Translations under genes and position numbers: made by a program
Source: Clostridia bacterium
GTDB lineage: Bacteria > Bacillota_A > Clostridia > Oscillospirales > CAG-272
Reading direction: 5' to 3'
DNA length: 6,567 nucleotides
NCBI GenBank assembly: GCA_017467225.1
Contig: JAFTSR010000004.1
Location: 1 to 6,567 of the forward strand
Shown here: positions 4,301 through 6,567 of the stretch, piece by piece
Layout of the letters: the number at the start of each line of letters is the position of its first letter
Position numbering within the stretch: the first letter of the stretch is position 1
The notes under the pieces: model-generated
Database searches by the model: none
What the model was told of the DNA's origin: nothing
The model's input: only the letters and a program-made list of their open reading frames with translations

Positions 4301-6567
4301 GCTGACGTGGAAGCTCAACCTCGGCATCAGCGACGGCACGCAGGCTTGGTATCAGACGCTTTCCGATTCCGAAAACGTAAAGCTGCCCACGCTTGTACCG
4401 GAGAAAGGCTTGGGCGCGACGATCCTTAACGCAGTATACAGAAGTGCTCCTTGCGGCATCAGCTATTCCAACGAGTCTGGCGTAGTGATCGAGCACACTT
4501 ACGTAAACGGCATTTGCACGGCGTGCGACAGCTTCATGCAGCCCACGCAAAATGCAGAGGGCTACTATGAGATCGACAACGCAGGCAAGCTGTACTGGTT
4601 TGCCGCGTACGTCAACTCCAAGGTGCAGATCGCGGGCGCAGATACCCCCGACGACACCACGGACGACGTTTATTCCAATTCCGCAAACGCTATCCTGACC
4701 GCAAATATCACGGTCAACGAAAACGTGCTCAGCGATACCTATGAGCTCAACGAAGGCACGTTCAGAGAGTGGACGCCCATCGGCAAGCAATCCAACATCC
4801 GCTTTGAAGGTATCTTTGACGGACAGGGATACACGGTCAGCGGTCTGTACGCATACTTTGAAAATATAGCCACAAGTGTTACTGGAGCGACGCTCCCTCA
4901 GGGCATGTTCGGTATGCTGGATGATTATGCCGTGGTCAAGAATCTGACGTTGGCAGATACCTACTTTTATGCGGAATACGGCGAGATGGGTGCGATCGTA
5001 GGCTGGAATACCGGAACGGTTGAGAATTGCTTCGCAGAAGCACTCCTTGTCTCCCGCAGCAATATGCTTGGCGGTATTGTCGGCGAAAACTATGGCAGTG
5101 TAAAGGGCTGTACCTTTGCGGGAGTGCTCAAAAGCGTTAGCAATATCGGCTCCGCTCTGGGAGGAATTGTCGGCCATAACGCATACGGCGGAAAGGTGCA
5201 GAACTGCATCAATCTGGGCGACATACTTGGCCGCAACCAAGTAGGTGGTATCGTCGGCTCGTTGGGCACGAATAGCGGCGTGGTGGAGAATTGCTACAAC
5301 GCAGGCAGCCTGAGCGGTGAAAAGATAAAAAACTATGATTTGATCATTGGTCAGGTCATCGGTGATCCCAAAACATATGCAAGCCAGGTGATCAACTGCT
5401 ATTATCTTGCGGACAGCGAGAGCGATACGATCTACGGCACCACCGCCAAGACCGCAGCACAGTTTGCTTCGGGCGAGGTGGCGTACCTGTTGGGCGACGC
5501 GTTCGGCCAGAGCCTTGGCGAGAACGGTGATGAATATCCCGTATTCGCAAACGATGCAAGCAAGGTCTATATGCTGGCAAACTGTGACGGCACACCTTAT
5601 ATTTATACAAACGATGCTGCTCAAACCATCACCGAGCACCAGGCGGGCGTGAGCGCGGCAGAATGCTTCGATGAAAACGGCGTATGTCTGACCTGCGGCA
5701 CGCAGGCGGCTGCAAGACTTACCACCGCGGACGAAACTCCCGTTGTGACCTATTATATGACGCTTGCAGAAGCGATCACAGCGGCAGAGAGTGCAGAGAA
5801 TTCGACGGTTACGCTGCTTGACGATGTGCAGCTTTCCGAAACGCTGAAGATTTCTGCAGGTAAGTTTACCATTGATCTGAACGGTAAGACCATCTCGGGC
5901 GCGGCGAACGGTGATTTTTCCAATGTATATTTGGAGTACAGGTGTTTGATCTTTATTGAAAAAAACGTCGAAATAACCATCGACGACTCCACGGCGGAAA
6001 AGAACGGTACCATTACGTTCGACGATGCTAATTGCACCATTTTAACATACAACAAGCTCACCGTGAAGAACGGCAATATCAAGCATACGGCGGGCGGTAC
6101 AGTTATCTATGCTTCATATTGGAGTAGTAGCAGTGATGGCAGTAAAAGTGTGGCATACCTGGTCGTTGAAAACGGAACCTTTATGGGTAGTGTGTTCTCT
6201 TATTACAATTCCTGTGAGATCCGCGGAGGCTCCTTTGAATGGTTGTATCTTCATAATGCGAATGCTCCTTCAAACGGCAACAGACTGATGGGCGGAAGCT
6301 TTGATAAAATCAGCATTGCTTCAAACATTACTTGGGCAGACGCCATTGCGGAAGATTACTACTTCTATGACGCGAACGGCAAGGTCATCACCCCCGCAGA
6401 CGAAACCGAGCTGACCAACGTCACCGTCAAGAAGGGCGCGGATCTTTCTAAGGATGCTGTTATCACCGTATCGGATTCCGAATACAACGGCGTGGCACAG
6501 ATTCCCACCGTGATCGTCACCGTTGGCGGTGTTACGCTTGATTACGGTGAGGATTACAGTACTATCA
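1296..6567 (+). CDS. Giant secreted modular surface protein: BspA-like LRR, three GLUG-repeat modules, beta-helix segment (3' end outside window)
   Basis: I read the frame codon by codon from ATG 1296 to the right edge: 1757 complete codons and no stop, so the gene is 3'-truncated by the window. The start is chosen because it gives a complete signal peptide (KKK, hydrophobic core LLVIMLAIAMVMTFIPVLA, likely cleavage near S27-A28-A29). The Shine-Dalgarno AGGAA at 1288 is weak, but later ATGs would cut into the signal. Order of parts by residue: LRR_5/BspA-like domain about 39-165; cysteine-rich linker 175-206; three composite modules beginning at CxxC 203-206, 538-541 and 1074-1077; fourth CxxC 1464-1467; beta-helix-like segment from about 1487; possible Ig-like domain from about 1720. 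Each module has GYYEIxNAGxLxWFA, WTPIG, a GLUG array (PF07581 type) and a TAxQFxSGE tail. The family is extracellular and associated with adhesion or binding; no catalytic motif is visible. A sorting signal, dockerin or S-layer anchor would be expected downstream. Substrate or partner unknown. Confidence 0.93.
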   Translation, partial: MKKKLLVIMLAIAMVMTFIPVLAMTSSAAEVASGTSGDVNWALTDDGTLTFSGEGAMADHSNGSQPWYAYKDSIKTVIVTKGVTSISTNAFREFSELATVKIAGSVTAIGDHAFYSYTKLSTVEYYGSSNPTAGSTAFFGIYGVVKVPSSYSEDVFCGKTVQVTLDAANEPLPPCDHAGHTQTGCTACGATDESIHSFVNGFCTECDAFQPAVYNEEKGYYEIDNAGKLFWFAAEVNGGNTEINGKLMTDIDLENRPWTPIGNSSNRYNGIFDGNGKTIKGLYFYDENAEGVGLFGYIGTNGQVKAVTLTNSSITGRNSFGGIAGHNRGIITGCVNNAVVSGDYSSVGGIAGMNYGTVELCGNTGKITTATSEAGGIVGRNNGTIRNCYNTGDVYAERIDAGGIVGLNNGGTAEYCWSTGNAAAGSDYEGGIAGKNDGALLYCYSAEEPIGSYGSNGTYSYVGTRTAEQFQSGEVAYLLGSAWGQTLGTNATPVFATDANKVYQSFACDGTTPLYTNDASLEGKAAPHTFGANSNGFCTECNVEGVYQPAVYNEERGYYEISNAGQLFWFAGLVNGTLTDGTAQNASANAILTADIDLNPDYTFEADGTVTKGGIIVTEGWRDWTPIGSSTTPYAGAFRGVQHRISHVYINSTDDYQGLFGYVTGTVNGCTVRDSYVKGKDYVGGVIGYLKSTGEILFCENLSSVNGEMYVGGVIGYADSASLINECANEGKVVGTEYVGGVIGYASYGVETIVNCENSGFISGEDYVGGLLGWGGATIENCTNTGDISGARYVGGVVGNNYNTSNILNCANRGTVAGTSSVGGVAGSSGNIENSYNLGIVKGVASAEAQAQGTNDSEDVGGIVGDGRRTVSKCYNDGPVAGYKNVGGIVGYNSGTVNQCHNIKTVEGMDSVGGIVGYNDGTVQYCFNQGNVPSVYVNQEGVETRIPFSGAVVGQKDWYGSTELNCYYLISDTVNASVGGINGKDSAGKAEAKTAEQFASGELTWKLNLGISDGTQAWYQTLSDSENVKLPTLVPEKGLGATILNAVYRSAPCGISYSNESGVVIEHTYVNGICTACDSFMQPTQNAEGYYEIDNAGKLYWFAAYVNSKVQIAGADTPDDTTDDVYSNSANAILTANITVNENVLSDTYELNEGTFREWTPIGKQSNIRFEGIFDGQGYTVSGLYAYFENIATSVTGATLPQGMFGMLDDYAVVKNLTLADTYFYAEYGEMGAIVGWNTGTVENCFAEALLVSRSNMLGGIVGENYGSVKGCTFAGVLKSVSNIGSALGGIVGHNAYGGKVQNCINLGDILGRNQVGGIVGSLGTNSGVVENCYNAGSLSGEKIKNYDLIIGQVIGDPKTYASQVINCYYLADSESDTIYGTTAKTAAQFASGEVAYLLGDAFGQSLGENGDEYPVFANDASKVYMLANCDGTPYIYTNDAAQTITEHQAGVSAAECFDENGVCLTCGTQAAARLTTADETPVVTYYMTLAEAITAAESAENSTVTLLDDVQLSETLKISAGKFTIDLNGKTISGAANGDFSNVYLEYRCLIFIEKNVEITIDDSTAEKNGTITFDDANCTILTYNKLTVKNGNIKHTAGGTVIYASYWSSSSDGSKSVAYLVVENGTFMGSVFSYYNSCEIRGGSFEWLYLHNANAPSNGNRLMGGSFDKISIASNITWADAIAEDYYFYDANGKVITPADETELTNVTVKKGADLSKDAVITVSDSEYNGVAQIPTVIVTVGGVTLDYGEDYSTI
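1410..1799 (+). other. BspA-like leucine-rich repeat (LRR_5) domain
   Basis: Residues about 39-168 begin with VNWALTDDGTLTFSGEGAM, the segment that usually opens BspA-like domains in Clostridia, followed by PWYAYKDSIKTVIVTKGVTSI. Next come repeat units of LRR_5 type: NAFREFSELATVKI, then SVTAIGDHAFYSYTKLSTVEYYG, and a shortened last unit (TAFFGIYGVVKVPSSYSEDV). Only about three units are present, fewer than in free-standing BspA proteins. Known members bind host proteins or other bacteria; binding here is inferred from the family only. Confidence 0.8.
1818..1913 (+). other. Cysteine-rich linker with two CxxC knuckles
   Basis: C175, C185-x2-C188 and C203-x2-C206, with H177, H180 and H196 between them (CDHAGHTQ, CTACG, HSFVNGFCTEC). 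This resembles the small zinc-ribbon-like 'HxF-x-NGxCxxC' knuckles that separate domains in Clostridia surface proteins. The second knuckle is repeated at each module border. Metal binding is inferred from residue spacing. Confidence 0.6.
1893..2880 (+). repeat. Composite module 1 of the surface protein
   Basis: Residues 200-528. In order: NGFCTEC; QPAVYNEEKGYYEIDNAGKL with WFA; a short strand TDIDLENRPWTPIG; GIFDGNGKTIKGLYF; a lead repeat GVGLFGYIGTNG; then five GLUG repeats (GGIAGHNRG, GGIAGMNYG, GGIVGRNNG, GGIVGLNNG, GGIAGKNDG); and the tail TAEQFQSGEVAYLLG with TPVFATDANKVYQ. Repeat cysteines fall at residues 334, 361, 388, 416 and 443, spaced 27-28. The fold is expected to be a right-handed beta-helix-like stack, one turn or so per repeat. 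Confidence 0.85.
2898..4490 (+). repeat. Composite module 2 of the surface protein (longest GLUG array)
   Basis: Residues 535-1065. It opens with NGFCTECN and QPAVYNEERGYYEISNAGQL, almost identical to module 1 at DNA level. It carries WTPIG (624-628) but the following segment is FRGVQHRISHVYI instead of the FDGxGxTIxGLY seen in the other modules. About ten GLUG repeats follow, mostly starting YVGGV or VGGIVG. VGG start codons fall at 3342, 3426, 3510, 3597, 3675, 3759, 3873, 3951 and 4029, steps of 78-87 bases with one 114-base step caused by an Ala/Gln-rich insertion. Cysteines lie at 670, 699, 727, 756, 782, 810, 874, 900, 926 and 966; one position is Ser835. The tail TAEQFASGELTWKL is present but diverged. 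Confidence 0.85.
3345..3530 (+). repeat. Three in-phase 18-base identical repeats at 84-base spacing
   Basis: GGCGGCGTGATCGGATAT occurs exactly at 3345-3362, 3429-3446 and 3513-3530, each copy 84 bases (28 codons) after the last. It encodes GGVIGY, the core of consecutive GLUG repeats in module 2. The DNA identity points to fairly recent tandem amplification or gene conversion inside the array. Confidence 0.85.
4506..5622 (+). repeat. Composite module 3 of the surface protein
   Basis: Residues 1071-1442. It opens with NGICTACDSF and GYYEIDNAGKLYWFA, then a longer insert with an acidic run (DTPDDTTDD), WTPIG (1159-1163), GIFDGQGYTVSGLY, and GLUG repeats GAIVGWNTG, GGIVGENYG, GGIVGHNAYG and VGGIVGSLG plus a diverged last unit. 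Repeat cysteines are at 1245, 1272, 1304, 1333 and 1368. The tail TAAQFASGEVAYLLGDAFGQ with YPVFANDASKVY closely matches module 1 rather than module 2, which helps to order the duplications. Confidence 0.85.
5664..5699 (+). other. Fourth CxxC knuckle closing the modular region
   Basis: C1457 followed by NGVCLTCG with C1464-x2-C1467. It is the same type of knuckle that opens modules 1-3, but the GYYEIxNAG segment is missing after it and the sequence passes directly into a different domain. Confidence 0.6.
5745..6420 (+). other. Beta-helix-like segment (pectate-lyase-like repeat pattern)
   Basis: Residues about 1484-1708 carry the pattern YYMTLAEAITAAE, then STVTLLDDVQLSETLKI and FTIDLNGKTISG. 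This order (TLxxAI, TLLxDV, DLNGKTI) is common in extracellular parallel beta-helix proteins of gut Firmicutes. Later strands read VEITIDDSTAEKNGTITF, KLTVKNGNIKH, YLVVENGTFMG, CEIRGGSFEW and LMGGSFDKISI, consistent with successive helix turns. No pectate lyase catalytic motif is visible, so a structural or binding role is more likely. Confidence 0.65.
6423..6567 (+). other. Start of a probable Ig-like / MBG-like domain, cut by the window edge
   Basis: From about residue 1710: VTVKKGADLSKDAVITVSD, then YNGVAQIPTVIVTVGGVTL and DYGEDYSTI. The pattern 'YNGxxQxPxVxVxxxGxxLxxGxDYxx' is typical of short Ig-like or MBG-like repeats in cell-surface proteins, usually located near the C-terminal anchor. 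The domain is incomplete here, so family assignment is tentative. Confidence 0.5.

Noticed and set aside
4070..4429. Arg/Gln-rich + strand frame inside the surface protein
   Set aside because: It is an out-of-frame reading of the repeat region, rich in Arg and Gln, as expected for a shifted frame of GC-rich repeats.
2514..5639. Antisense open frame of 1041 codons
   Set aside because: It is in exact codon register opposite the GLUG protein and exists because the sense frame has no TTA, CTA or TCA codons there. Its translation is a Val/Ala/Asp-rich complement of the repeats, no start signal was seen, and the sense frame has a signal peptide and known domains.

Overview
The window looks like chromosomal DNA from an anaerobic Firmicute, probably a gut Clostridia lineage (Oscillospirales or Christensenellales type). 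This is inferred from a strong AAAGGAGG ribosome binding site, mixed moderate-GC coding sequence with AT-rich gaps, and a secreted protein that combines BspA-like leucine-rich repeats, CxxC 'HxF-NGxCxxC' knuckles and GLUG repeats. That combination is common in surface proteins of this group. The species cannot be named from the sequence.

Layout, all genes on the + strand. (1) 1-702: the 3' end of a LuxR/MalT-type transcription regulator, open at the left edge and ending in a typical LuxR helix-turn-helix. (2) 703-862: an AT-rich gap with a perfect 13-bp inverted repeat just after the stop, then a good intrinsic terminator (799-846). An extended -10 promoter motif overlaps the left arm of that terminator. 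(3) 863-1231: a small soluble protein of 122 residues with four C-terminal cysteines that could bind a metal; function unknown. (4) 1232-1295: a short AT-rich gap with no clear terminator. (5) 1296-6567: one uninterrupted frame of 1757 codons that runs off the right edge. It encodes a very large secreted repeat protein and accounts for most of the window.

The large protein has a signal peptide, a BspA-like LRR domain, then three copies of a composite module: CxxC knuckle, 'GYYEI-NAG-LxWFA' segment, 'WTPIG' segment, GLUG repeat array, 'TAxQFxSGE' tail. A fourth CxxC knuckle, a beta-helix-like segment and the start of a possible Ig-like domain follow. The GLUG arrays carry a nearly unbroken one-cysteine-per-repeat ladder. 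The anchor to the cell, if any, lies beyond the window.

How the genes relate: the terminator separates the regulator from the two downstream genes. The small gene and the large gene are 64 bases apart with no visible terminator, so they may be co-transcribed. Control of the surface protein by the LuxR protein is possible but nothing in the sequence shows it. I found no RNA gene, CRISPR array, insertion sequence or attachment site, and no clearly new biological system. The most distinctive items are the cysteine ladder, the threefold module duplication and the overlapping terminator and promoter.
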